Positions 19,318 through 27,535 of a DNA stretch of 64,000 bases are shown one piece after another. The stretch covers positions 62,001-126,000 of the forward strand of contig JAFRAB010000012.1 in NCBI GenBank assembly GCA_017405675.1. The letters run 5' to 3'. The translations under genes were made by a program, and so were the position numbers. This DNA comes from Erysipelotrichaceae bacterium (GTDB lineage: Bacteria > Bacillota_I > Bacilli_A > Erysipelotrichales > Erysipelotrichaceae). Positions within the stretch are counted from its first letter, which is position 1. Each line of letters starts with the position of its first letter. Under the pieces are notes generated by a model. The model saw nothing but the letters and a program-made list of their open reading frames with translations, made no database searches and had not been told where the DNA came from.

Positions 19318-20133
19318 CTATCTCGATAATATTTCAGTATGATCGTCAAATACGGCAATGGTATATTCCCACTGGGCACTAGGAAGACCGTCCTTGGTAT
19401 AGGCTGTCCAGCCATCCAGGGCACTGATTCTGACACCTGATTTCTTCATGTTGATCATCGGTTCGATCGTAAAGGTCATTCCCGGAACGATCAGGCATCC
19501 TGTTCCCTTCTTACCGTAATGGAAGACAAACGGGTCTTCATGGAACTCAATACCGCAGCCGTGTCCGCCGAAATCTCTTACGACCTTGAAACCGTTACGT
19601 GAAGCGTGCTGTTCAATGACATATCCTACATCACCCAGGAAACCCCATGGTTTTACAGCTTCCAGTCCCAGTTCCAGACACTGTTTGGCAACTCTGATCA
19701 GTCTTTCATTTTCCGGATCAGTCTGTCCTATGACAAACATGCGGCTGGCATCGCCATAGTAGCCGTTGACGATGGTTGTACAGTCAACATTGACGATATC
19801 CCCTTCTTTTAGGATCCTTTTCTTGCTTGGAATGCCATGGCATACCACATCATTGATCGATACGCAGACATGCTTAGGATAACCTTCATATTTATAAGGA
19901 GCACAGATGCCGTTATTGGCAGCGGTAACTTCCGTTACCCAGTCATCGATATCCTGAGTGGATATACCGGCTCTGATCCTTTCTGCAACGTAATCAAGGA
20001 CAAGAGTATTAACTCTGCCTGCTTCCCTGATGCCTTCAATCTGTTCAGGCGTCTTGATGTACTTTTCCTGCGGAACCTTGTAGCCAAGGGTTTTATAATA
20101 TTTTACTTTTTCCAATACTTCTTCTCTGGTCAT
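19318..20133 (-). CDS. map: Type I methionine aminopeptidase
   Basis: A 271-residue enzyme that removes the initiator methionine. The five metal ligands are all in place: Asp in NVDCTT, Asp in GDASRMF, His in GGHGCGIEFHE, Glu in FTIEPM and Glu in QWEYTI. About 25 extra N-terminal residues (MTREEVLEKVKYYKTLGY) precede the usual start. It lies only 5 bases after an ABC exporter permease gene and has no clear ribosome site of its own, so translation is probably coupled. The pairing with an exporter is not the usual secY-adk-map context. Confidence 0.95.
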   Translation of the reverse strand: MTREEVLEKVKYYKTLGYKVPQEKYIKTPEQIEGIREAGRVNTLVLDYVAERIRAGISTQDIDDWVTEVTAANNGICAPYKYEGYPKHVCVSINDVVCHGIPSKKRILKEGDIVNVDCTTIVNGYYGDASRMFVIGQTDPENERLIRVAKQCLELGLEAVKPWGFLGDVGYVIEQHASRNGFKVVRDFGGHGCGIEFHEDPFVFHYGKKGTGCLIVPGMTFTIEPMINMKKSGVRISALDGWTAYTKDGLPSAQWEYTIAVFDDHTEILSR

Positions 20134-20138
20134 GCTAT

Positions 20139-21701
20139 CTAGTCCAATCTATTAAATATTTTAACACCAACCGTAGTATCCAACAAATAGAAACCTATTG
20201 CAGCCATGGCCATTATGCCGCAGCACAGCAGCAGATAGATGTCAAAATACATGTACTTGTACATTACGCCCAGATACAGGCCTGCGAACAGAGAGATGAC
20301 GGCCATTCCTATGAACATTACCAGGAATACAGCCCATCCTCTTTTTACTACTTCAGCTTCCGTAGCCCAGTCCAGACGGTTATGTCTCAGATTGAGCCAT
20401 AAGCCCAGGCAGTCCGTAAACCGCAGAAACAGCTGTGGCAGCAGGAATACTGAAATTGAAAGCAATGGTCCCGGTCTGCCTCTTAAGACAACCGCGATGG
20501 AAAACAGCAGAGCAGCCGGTGCCATTAACAGGTAATGGAACAGCAGCTTACTGTTAAGAATATCATGTGTTTCCAGAGGGAACGTTTTGATAGCTTCGAT
20601 CGTACGGCCTTCAATGGAGATCGAGCTGGCTGACAGCATATAGGTACTTATGAAAAACAGTGCTACTACCAGAGCCATTACCGCAGCTATCTCATTTCCT
20701 ATGATTGGAAGAAGTTCACCGAAAATACTGTTCCAGGCTATAAGCAGTCCCAAAGCGCCAATATAGCCCAGAATAACGGCAAATGTCGTATTGGACAGAT
20801 AGATGAAACTGCTGCCCAGATGTCTTAACTCTCTTTCCAGCAGAGTAACCATAACTGAATGAGTCTTCAGTTCCTTTTCCCTGTATTCGATCTTGGCGAC
20901 ATTCTGAGAAGCGGAAATCAGTTTGAAAAAGTGTTTCTTAACGATCAGGAACATTACTACAAACGGGATGATGCTTAAGGCAATGATTCCGATTATGGAA
21001 AGAATATCACCCATGTAGACGGCTCTTCCGAACCAGTTGATAAATGACAGGGTTCCCCCTACTGACATGATGCCGCTGTCGATGAAGAATTCCTCGATCT
21101 TGCTGTGATCCATGAAAATGAAGAAATAGTACACGATCATGAAACCGATAAACAGCACCATCTTGGTCAGATTCTTATGACGGCTTTTGGCACTGATGCG
21201 CATCAGCACATAACCGAAAAGCACGCCCATGCTCATTGCCAGCAATGGCCATATCAGCATTATGAGTAAAAATCTGATCAGTATACTCAGCGAAAAGCCT
21301 GCAGTTACAAACCAGGCCACCAGACCCGGAAGACCCAGAGCCATTTCCATCATATAGTTGTAACAGAGTATTACCAGCATTCTGCTGATCATCATATCAG
21401 TTGCCGTTATCGGCATTGACAGCAGAACGTCATTGTATTTTGATTCAAACAGCTGATTCTGTACCAGTGTGATGTCAGTGAAAAACAGCATGGCAAAAGC
21501 CATTGATCCTACCGAGGTAAAATACATGTCACCCAGTCTGTACTGATGCATGTAAACAGCCATTTCCTGATACATCATATAGAAGGAAACAGCGATGAAA
21601 GCCAGTATGGCTACATATGAGAGCCAGCCCGGTATTTTTGATTTCTTTCTCTGACGGGGCAGAATGGCTCTGATGTCTGTCTTGAAAAGGATCTTATACA
21701 T
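20139..21701 (-). CDS. ABC-2 type permease, large
   Basis: A 520-residue integral membrane protein with about twelve predicted helices and a cytoplasmic N-terminus, MYKILFKTDIRAILPRQRKK. It pairs with the ATPase gene whose end it overlaps by eight bases. An AAAGGG site lies six bases ahead of the chosen ATG; the longest frame starts 16 codons earlier inside the ATPase gene. The size and two-gene layout resemble ABC-2 exporters of peptides or envelope components. Substrate unknown. Confidence 0.82.
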   Translation of the reverse strand: MYKILFKTDIRAILPRQRKKSKIPGWLSYVAILAFIAVSFYMMYQEMAVYMHQYRLGDMYFTSVGSMAFAMLFFTDITLVQNQLFESKYNDVLLSMPITATDMMISRMLVILCYNYMMEMALGLPGLVAWFVTAGFSLSILIRFLLIMLIWPLLAMSMGVLFGYVLMRISAKSRHKNLTKMVLFIGFMIVYYFFIFMDHSKIEEFFIDSGIMSVGGTLSFINWFGRAVYMGDILSIIGIIALSIIPFVVMFLIVKKHFFKLISASQNVAKIEYREKELKTHSVMVTLLERELRHLGSSFIYLSNTTFAVILGYIGALGLLIAWNSIFGELLPIIGNEIAAVMALVVALFFISTYMLSASSISIEGRTIEAIKTFPLETHDILNSKLLFHYLLMAPAALLFSIAVVLRGRPGPLLSISVFLLPQLFLRFTDCLGLWLNLRHNRLDWATEAEVVKRGWAVFLVMFIGMAVISLFAGLYLGVMYKYMYFDIYLLLCCGIMAMAAIGFYLLDTTVGVKIFNRLD

Positions 21702-22410
21702 TGGCATCCCTTTCCAGTTCCAGGAAGGTTTCTTCCAGAGAAGCATCACCCTTAACCTCTTCTATCGTACCGGTTCTGATCAGACGGCCGTTCTTGATGA
21801 TGGCGATCTTGTCGCAGAGTTTTTCAGCAACATCCAGAACGTGAGTTGAGAAGAATACGGCACCGCCGTTATTGCATACCTCGCGCATCAGTTCCTTGAA
21901 CTTGAAAGCTGCGATAGGGTCCAGTCCGACAAACGGTTCATCCAGGATGATCAGCTTAGGATTGTGAATAAGAGCCGCAATGATGGCTATTTTCTGCTTC
22001 ATGCCGTGTGAATAGGCTGATAAAGGCTGAGCCAGATCAGAAGTAATGTCAAACTGATCAGCGTAGAATCTGATCTTCTCTTCTCTTTCCTTCTTGCTGA
22101 TCTGATAGATGTCAGCCACAAAGTTCAGATATTTGATTCCGGACAGATATTCGAAAAGGATCGGATTGTCAGGAATATAGGCAATCTTTTTCTTGCAGGC
22201 CATCAGGTCATCTCTGATGTTTATGCCGTCAACGTATATTTCTCCTGCTTCGAAATCCAGCAGGCCGACACAGCACTTAAGTGTCGTAGTCTTACCGGCA
22301 CCGTTATGGCCGATGAAGCCATATACCTCCCCCGGTTTGATTTCCAGTGACAGATCTTCAACAGCGACCTTATCACCGTATTTTTTGGTCAGATGTTCTA
22401 TTTTAAGCAT
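21694..22410 (-). CDS. ABC transporter ATP-binding protein
   Basis: A 238-residue ATPase with Walker A GHNGAGKTTT, a degenerate signature segment SAYSHGMKQKIA and Walker B LIILDEPFVGLDP. The start at 22410 (MLKIEHLTKKYGD) has AGAGGTG eight bases upstream; the longer frame has no support. It forms an exporter with the permease that follows, and the map gene is the third member of the operon. Confidence 0.9.
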   Translation of the reverse strand: MLKIEHLTKKYGDKVAVEDLSLEIKPGEVYGFIGHNGAGKTTTLKCCVGLLDFEAGEIYVDGINIRDDLMACKKKIAYIPDNPILFEYLSGIKYLNFVADIYQISKKEREEKIRFYADQFDITSDLAQPLSAYSHGMKQKIAIIAALIHNPKLIILDEPFVGLDPIAAFKFKELMREVCNNGGAVFFSTHVLDVAEKLCDKIAIIKNGRLIRTGTIEEVKGDASLEETFLELERDANV

Positions 22411-22486
22411 GTTACACACACCTCTTTTCCTTAATCGATTACTACAATTATACAATGTTTTCAAAGGAATTCTATATGCCCGTAAT

Positions 22487-22508
22487 AAAAACCGCATCAG
22501 CGGTTTTT
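22487..22508 (-). terminator. Intrinsic terminator after the repeat-protein pair
   Basis: Nine-base arms AAAAACCGC (22487-22495) and GCGGTTTTT (22500-22508) around ATCA. On the minus strand the stem runs into a T-rich tail. It lies six bases past the stop of the 237-aa protein. Confidence 0.88.
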
Positions 22509-22513
22509 AATTG

Positions 22514-23227
22514 TCATTCTCCGTTATAGGTTCCGGTAACTCCGAAGATGGAAACACCCTCTTTGATGTTTTCCTTAACCAGGTTGGCAGCCCCGGCAAT
22601 GTTGATAGGCGTACCGTCCAGATAGTATCCCTTAGGTATTATTCTGTCCTTGGTATCGCCATTATAGCTTTCAGGCTTATAGATAGGAATGCTGCCGGTG
22701 ATCTTTTCACCGTTGACATAGCAGGTATAGCCTTTGAGAACGTCATTTTCAGTAGCGGTGGCCTTGGAAGTATCAACTTCTACATAGGTTCCCACTACCA
22801 GTTCACCGTTTACATAGGCCGTCTTTCCCATAGCAATGTCATTGCTTCTGGCTACGGCATTCTTGGTCTGAACGTAACCCTGTGACAGGTACGCTTCTCT
22901 GGCTCTTTCCTGGAACATGGAGTTGCTGGCGAAAAACATTATAACTGCACCAACCAGTATTGACCCCACAACCATCAGAATGGCATGAAGCGTATAGTTC
23001 GGTGTGACATAGACGTATTCCTCGTCCTCGTCATCCTTCGGTTCATCATCGATGATTACAGGCTCTTCAGTAACAGTTGCTTCCTGCACTGTGGCAATGT
23101 TCTTGGTCCGTTCGTCTTCCGTTTCCTGTACGGCCGCCGGAATATGGATCTCTTCTACTGCCGGCTTTTCTTCTTCAGCACCGACAAGATCCTTCTTTCT
23201 GATGAACAGTCTCTTAGGAGGTCTCAT
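22514..23227 (-). CDS. Membrane-anchored repeat protein B (phage-tail-like repeats)
   Basis: A 237-residue paralogue of the gene just upstream. Residues 1-80 are acidic and probably cytoplasmic, residues about 84-106 form one membrane segment, and the rest should be outside. The outer part has two repeats of the type D-I-x2-GKTAYVNGELVVGT, then a KGYYLDG segment and a C-terminal ENIKEGVSIFGVTGTY motif. These motifs are known from tail-fibre and other structural proteins of Firmicutes phages, yet no other phage gene is near. The start overlaps the upstream stop as TAATG. Function unknown; a surface or envelope role is inferred from topology. Confidence 0.7.
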   Translation of the reverse strand: MRPPKRLFIRKKDLVGAEEEKPAVEEIHIPAAVQETEDERTKNIATVQEATVTEEPVIIDDEPKDDEDEEYVYVTPNYTLHAILMVVGSILVGAVIMFFASNSMFQERAREAYLSQGYVQTKNAVARSNDIAMGKTAYVNGELVVGTYVEVDTSKATATENDVLKGYTCYVNGEKITGSIPIYKPESYNGDTKDRIIPKGYYLDGTPINIAGAANLVKENIKEGVSIFGVTGTYNGE

Positions 23228-23245
23228 TATTCGCCACCTCCTTCC
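23225..23245 (-). promoter_or_regulatory. Shine-Dalgarno for protein B embedded in the Gly/Glu tail of protein A
   Basis: The codons for the last Gly/Glu residues of protein A form GAAGGAGGTGGCGAATAATG. This gives a near-perfect AGGAGGTG site ten bases ahead of the next ATG, which itself overlaps the stop. Confidence 0.75.
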
Positions 23246-24027
23246 TCGCCGCCGCCAGGTTCCTCAGGAGTAACTGGGCCCGGTTCCGGCTCTGGTTCCG
23301 GTTCCGGTTCGGCTTCCCACACGGCCACAAAGGTCTTGTTACTGGTGGAACCGGCCGGGATGGTATTGTTTACCTTGCCGTCACATTCCCAATGCAGGAA
23401 GATATATCCTTCACGGGTCGGATCAAGCAATGTAATGGTTCCGTCTTTATTGGTAAAGGTATCAGGATTGGATGGGTTGTTAATGCCGCCTTCACCCAGA
23501 ATGTATGTAATAGTGAAAACCTTAGGCTTGGCATAGCTGCCAGTCACATTAAAGATCCTGATTCCTTCCTTGATGTTTTCAGGTCTCAGGTTGCTGTCCC
23601 CCTGTATGATGATGTCGTTCTGAATATAACCTTTCAGAGTAATGGACTGATTCTGCCGGGAAGGAATAAACTTCTTTCCGTCCAGAATATCCATGGTACC
23701 TACGATTAATTCTCCATTCACGTAGGCTGTCTTGCCTTTCAGAATACGGTCGCTGCTGGCTGTGGCATCAGCAGTATCCAGTACATGCATGCTGCCGATA
23801 ACCATGTGTCCTTTGACATAAGCCGTCTTGCCGCTGACAATGTCGGCAGCGGTGGCTGTAGCATCGTCTGTAATGACGTAACCGTCTTTTTTAAGGTCGC
23901 TCAGAACCTTGTTATTGGCATATATATTCGTTCCCAGAAAGCCTAAAATAGCGCCCAGGAACAATCCCCCCAGACATAATAAAATCATTCCTAAAGTGAC
24001 CTTTTTCTGTCCTTTTGATTCACTCAT
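23227..24027 (-). CDS. Membrane-anchored repeat protein A with InlB-type repeat and Pro/Glu tail
   Basis: A 266-residue protein. The start at 24027 is preferred over one 12 codons upstream because GGAGG precedes it. After a membrane segment (about residues 13-37) come two GKTAYV repeats of the same kind as in protein B, then an ENIKEGIRIFNVTGSY motif. A single InlB B-repeat/Flg_new-like module follows (ITYILGEGG ... REGYIFLHWECDGK ... KTFVAVWE). The C-terminus is a low-complexity (EP)n run, then a Gly/Glu tail. InlB repeats occur on surface proteins, so an extracytoplasmic location is likely. There is no LPxTG signal. Confidence 0.72.
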   Translation of the reverse strand: MSESKGQKKVTLGMILLCLGGLFLGAILGFLGTNIYANNKVLSDLKKDGYVITDDATATAADIVSGKTAYVKGHMVIGSMHVLDTADATASSDRILKGKTAYVNGELIVGTMDILDGKKFIPSRQNQSITLKGYIQNDIIIQGDSNLRPENIKEGIRIFNVTGSYAKPKVFTITYILGEGGINNPSNPDTFTNKDGTITLLDPTREGYIFLHWECDGKVNNTIPAGSTSNKTFVAVWEAEPEPEPEPEPGPVTPEEPGGGEEGGGE

Positions 24028-24111
24028 CTGGTTTTCCTCCTGATTAACTTGATTATATAACAAATATGCAAAAAGTAAAACTCACCCTCAGGAACGTCCC
24101 TTTCACAAGAA

Positions 24112-24137
24112 AAAATGGGTATTCATATATACCCATT
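24112..24137 (-). terminator. Intrinsic terminator after the L,D-transpeptidase gene
   Basis: Arms AATGGGTA (24114-24121) and TACCCATT (24130-24137) around an eight-base loop. On the minus strand it is followed directly by a run of T. Confidence 0.88.
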
Positions 24138-24141
24138 TATC

Positions 24142-25464
24142 TTAATTGTAGATGTAAACCGGTGTGCCGATATGCACCAGCGAATGCAGTTTGGCAACCA
24201 TGTTTGTCGGCATGTTAACACATCCGTGTGACGGGTCGGTCAGATAGATGTCACCGCCGAATTCACTTCTCCATGAAGCATCATGGAAACCCTTATGAAC
24301 ACCTGTAGGGTCAAAACCGATCCAGTAGTCAACATGTTCGTTCCATGTAGGTCCCGTAAGCCATGATGAACCATCTATTTTCGTTACTGTAAAATGTCCA
24401 AGAGGTGTAATACCCGGGGCTGCGGTAACAACCGGAGAGGTCCATAACAGTTCACCGTCTTCATAGTAGTACAGAGTCTGCTTGCTGATGCAAACTTCAA
24501 CGCTGTTATTGCGCCAGTTATTGCTTGTATTCGTGTATACAGGCGGAGAAGTTTTGATCCAGTCAACGCTGATCGTACTGCTCTCTTTGTTTAACAATGC
24601 TCCATTCAATTTGTCCTTCAGCTTAGCCTTGTCAATGTATTCATAACTTGAAACATAACTGCTCTTGTAGATGCTTTCGACCAATTCATCAACCTTGGCA
24701 CCGTTGATCTTCAGTTCATTATCTGTTACATCCAGCAGGCCAAGAATTCTGGTTTTATCCAGTGTTTCACTGCTGCTGTCTGAAACTTTTACGGTAACAG
24801 ACTTATCAACTATGCCTTTAAGTTCATCAAGCTTAGCCAGCAGTTCAGGATTGTCTTCCCTGATTTCAGCCATGTCATATTTGTCTGTCAGGTTGATTTC
24901 TTCAGGAATTTCACCCTTAAGAGTTCTGGCTACCATGTCTATGATCTCGTTTTCAACGGTTTCCCTGCTGATCTGGCAGCCGTCATTTTCCTTTTCGATT
25001 GAAAGATCACCTTCAGCACTGATAATGCGTGCATCAGTCGGAGCGATGATATTCTCTTCATTCAAACAGTACAGTTCTCCTATTTTCTCCAGAAGCCTGT
25101 TCTTGTTATAGAAACAGTCTTTCCGGATCCCGGTGAGGTTGCTGTCCTGGAAAAAGGACATGAACCATAAAGGCTTGTTCTGAGCGTTAAGCAGATCCTT
25201 TACACTGTATGTGGCATCATAGTTGGCATCTTTAGCCAGATCTATTGTCTCGGTAATGTTTTCACCGGTTTCCTTATCTTTTTCCACGATACTGATAACC
25301 GGAGCCGCAGCTTTGACAGTAGCATGCTTTTCATAGCCATTGCCGTCAAGTCGGATCCCGTCAACATATGTGTTAGGAAGAAATCTCCTCTGTGAATATA
25401 CAACACCGGATCCATATACTACTGCAATCAATAACGCAAATATCCGGATAATTTTCTTTGCCAT
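24142..25464 (-). CDS. L,D-transpeptidase (YkuD) with PG-binding domain
   Basis: A 440-residue cell-wall enzyme. One N-terminal membrane segment (about residues 5-22) anchors it outside. A VanW-associated/PG_binding_4-like module follows (starting YVDGIRLDG). The C-terminal YkuD domain has the catalytic motif with the His in GVHKGFHDA and the Cys in SHGCVNMP. It makes 3-3 peptide cross-links in peptidoglycan or attaches proteins, bypassing penicillin-sensitive D,D-transpeptidases. GAGGAAAAG precedes the ATG. It lies directly upstream of the two membrane-anchored repeat proteins on the same strand, but a terminator separates them. Confidence 0.93.
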   Translation of the reverse strand: MAKKIIRIFALLIAVVYGSGVVYSQRRFLPNTYVDGIRLDGNGYEKHATVKAAAPVISIVEKDKETGENITETIDLAKDANYDATYSVKDLLNAQNKPLWFMSFFQDSNLTGIRKDCFYNKNRLLEKIGELYCLNEENIIAPTDARIISAEGDLSIEKENDGCQISRETVENEIIDMVARTLKGEIPEEINLTDKYDMAEIREDNPELLAKLDELKGIVDKSVTVKVSDSSSETLDKTRILGLLDVTDNELKINGAKVDELVESIYKSSYVSSYEYIDKAKLKDKLNGALLNKESSTISVDWIKTSPPVYTNTSNNWRNNSVEVCISKQTLYYYEDGELLWTSPVVTAAPGITPLGHFTVTKIDGSSWLTGPTWNEHVDYWIGFDPTGVHKGFHDASWRSEFGGDIYLTDPSHGCVNMPTNMVAKLHSLVHIGTPVYIYN

Positions 25465-25516
25465 GTACTTTTCCTCGCTGTTTCCTTAATAATATATTAT
25501 AATAACATTTCGCAGT

Positions 25517-25544
25517 TTGCGACTTCTATCTTTTTGTGTATAAT
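25517..25544 (+). promoter_or_regulatory. Promoter of prfA-prmC
   Basis: TTGCGA (25517-25522), a 16-base spacer and TATAAT (25539-25544), ending 24 bases before the prfA ATG. An AGGAGA ribosome site follows at 25554-25559. Confidence 0.75.
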
Positions 25545-25568
25545 TTTAGAGTACAGGAGAATTGAATT

Positions 25569-26633
25569 ATGGATAAGATGCTTGCAAGATTAGAAAACAT
25601 GGAAAAACGCTATGAAGAAATAAACGATCTGCTTATCAACGGATCTTTTTCCGATAACCGTGAATATGCCAGACTGAGCAAGGAACAGTCAGGTCTGCAG
25701 GCTCCGGTCAATGCCTACAGAGAACTCGTCGGTGTCATGAAACACATCGAAGACGATAAACAGCTCCTTCATGATCCTGATTTAAGAGAGATGGCTGAAA
25801 TGGAACTGGAAGAACTCCAGGAAAGACAGCAGCAGCTGGTTGACCATCTTGAAGTTCTGCTGATTCCAAAAGATCCTAACGATGACTGCAATGCCATTTT
25901 CGAGATCCGTGGAGCAGCCGGCGGTGATGAAGGAAACATCTTTGCGGGTGACCTGTACAGAATGTATACCCGTTATGCTGAAACCAAGGGCTGGAAGATA
26001 GAATTATACGACGCTGAAGAAAGTGAAGCCGGCGGCTTCTCACAGATCAGCTTCTTAATGAAAGGCAATGAAGTCTATAAGGAAATGAAGTTTGAATCCG
26101 GTGCTCACCGTGTTCAGCGTGTTCCGAAGACTGAATCAGCCGGACGTGTTCACACTTCAACAGCTACCGTACTGGTACTGCCTGATGTCGATGACACTGC
26201 CATTGAGATCGATCCTGCCGATCTGGAAATCGAAACTCACAGAGCTTCTGGTGCCGGCGGACAGCACATCAACAAGACTGACTCCGCTGTCAGAATTACG
26301 CATAAGCCTACCGGCATTTCCGTAAACTGCCAGGACGGCCGCAGCCAGATCCAGAACCGTGAACAGGCCATGAGAATCATCACAGCCCGTGTGTACGACT
26401 ATTATCAGCAGAAAGCTGAAGCAGAAAAAGGCGCTGAAAGAAGAAGCAAGATCGGTACCGGTGACCGTTCCGAAAAAATCAGAACATACAACTATCCGCA
26501 GAACCGTGTCACTGACCACAGAATCGGCTTCACCATTCAGCAGCTTGACCGCGTCATGGAAGGCAAGATGGATGACATCATTGCTGCCCTGCTCGACGCT
26601 GACCAGAAAGCCAAGATTGCCGGAGAACAGTAA
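25569..26633 (+). CDS. prfA: Peptide chain release factor 1
   Basis: A 354-residue class I release factor reading UAA and UAG. The PxT codon-recognition motif is PKT (in QRVPKTES) and the peptidyl-hydrolysis motif GGQ is in GAGGQHINKTDSAVR. Length and domain order are standard. The stop overlaps the start of prmC (TAATG), whose product methylates the GGQ glutamine, so the operon pairs the factor with its modifying enzyme. Confidence 0.98.
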   Translation: MDKMLARLENMEKRYEEINDLLINGSFSDNREYARLSKEQSGLQAPVNAYRELVGVMKHIEDDKQLLHDPDLREMAEMELEELQERQQQLVDHLEVLLIPKDPNDDCNAIFEIRGAAGGDEGNIFAGDLYRMYTRYAETKGWKIELYDAEESEAGGFSQISFLMKGNEVYKEMKFESGAHRVQRVPKTESAGRVHTSTATVLVLPDVDDTAIEIDPADLEIETHRASGAGGQHINKTDSAVRITHKPTGISVNCQDGRSQIQNREQAMRIITARVYDYYQQKAEAEKGAERRSKIGTGDRSEKIRTYNYPQNRVTDHRIGFTIQQLDRVMEGKMDDIIAALLDADQKAKIAGEQ

Positions 26634-27487
26634 TGCCAAGCTACCACGATGTCTTATGGGACACCTATCATCAGTTAAAGGATACTGATATTTCCGATGA
26701 AGCCGTCCAGATCCTCATGCTTGAACTCTGCAACATGAGTCACAATGATCTCTATCTTAACTATGATCAGGAAATGCCTGAAAATCTCTATTCAGAATTC
26801 AAAGACGGTGTCAGCCGTCTTTTACAGAATGAGCCTCTCCAGTATATTCTGGGATTCCAGTGGTTCTACGGTTATAAAATCAGAGTAAACGAAGATGTTC
26901 TGATCCCTCGTTATGAAACCGAAGAACTGGTAGCCAACGTACTGGCTGACAGTGATTACTTCTTTGCGGACAGGGACACGGTTGAAATCGTGGATGTGGG
27001 AACAGGTTCCGGAGCCATTGCTCTGGCATTAAAAAAGGAAGAGCCAAAATTCCACATGTACGCAACCGACATATCCGACACTGCCCTTCAGGTAGCGCAG
27101 CAGAATGCCGTAGACAACGATGTTGATATTACCTTCTATCAGGGAGACATGCTGCAGCCGCTGATTGACAGAAACATAAAACTTGATATTCTGGTTTCCA
27201 ATCCTCCATACATTCCAAGAGAACAGGAAATTCAGAAGAGCGTTGATCAGTACGAACCTCATGTTGCCTTATTCGGCGGTGATGACGGACTGTATTTCTA
27301 CCGTAAGATCTTTGCGGATGCTCATAAAGTCATTAAGGAAAAAAGCTTCCTGGCCTTTGAGATAGGCTACGATGAAAAGGATGCCATTGTAAAAGAAGTT
27401 GAAAAGTATTTCCCGAATGACCGCTATGAAGTACTTAAGGACATAAACAAAAAGGACAGAATGCTGTTTGTATATCACGGCATTTGA
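26633..27487 (+). CDS. prmC: Release factor glutamine methyltransferase PrmC
   Basis: A 284-residue SAM-dependent N5-glutamine methyltransferase (HemK). The SAM motif is VDVGTGSGAIALAL and the catalytic motif NPPYIP in the second half binds the substrate glutamine. It modifies the GGQ motif of RF1 and RF2. Its start overlaps the prfA stop. Confidence 0.97.
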   Translation: MPSYHDVLWDTYHQLKDTDISDEAVQILMLELCNMSHNDLYLNYDQEMPENLYSEFKDGVSRLLQNEPLQYILGFQWFYGYKIRVNEDVLIPRYETEELVANVLADSDYFFADRDTVEIVDVGTGSGAIALALKKEEPKFHMYATDISDTALQVAQQNAVDNDVDITFYQGDMLQPLIDRNIKLDILVSNPPYIPREQEIQKSVDQYEPHVALFGGDDGLYFYRKIFADAHKVIKEKSFLAFEIGYDEKDAIVKEVEKYFPNDRYEVLKDINKKDRMLFVYHGI

Positions 27488-27520
27488 CCTTTTTTTCATC
27501 AAAACAGTTTTTATTGAGTA

Positions 27521-27535
27521 TATAATGAATATATG
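27521..27535 (+). promoter_or_regulatory. TATAAT directly before the vanX-like start (possible leaderless transcript)
   Basis: TATAAT at 27521-27526 places the expected transcription start at about 27533, which is the A of the ATG. No Shine-Dalgarno sequence is visible before the ATG. The -35 region is weak. Confidence 0.45.

Noticed and set aside
23281..23315. Short tandem repeat of GGTTCC-like units
   Set aside because: It is the codon-level form of the (Glu-Pro)n run in the repeat protein and not a separate repeat family or CRISPR.
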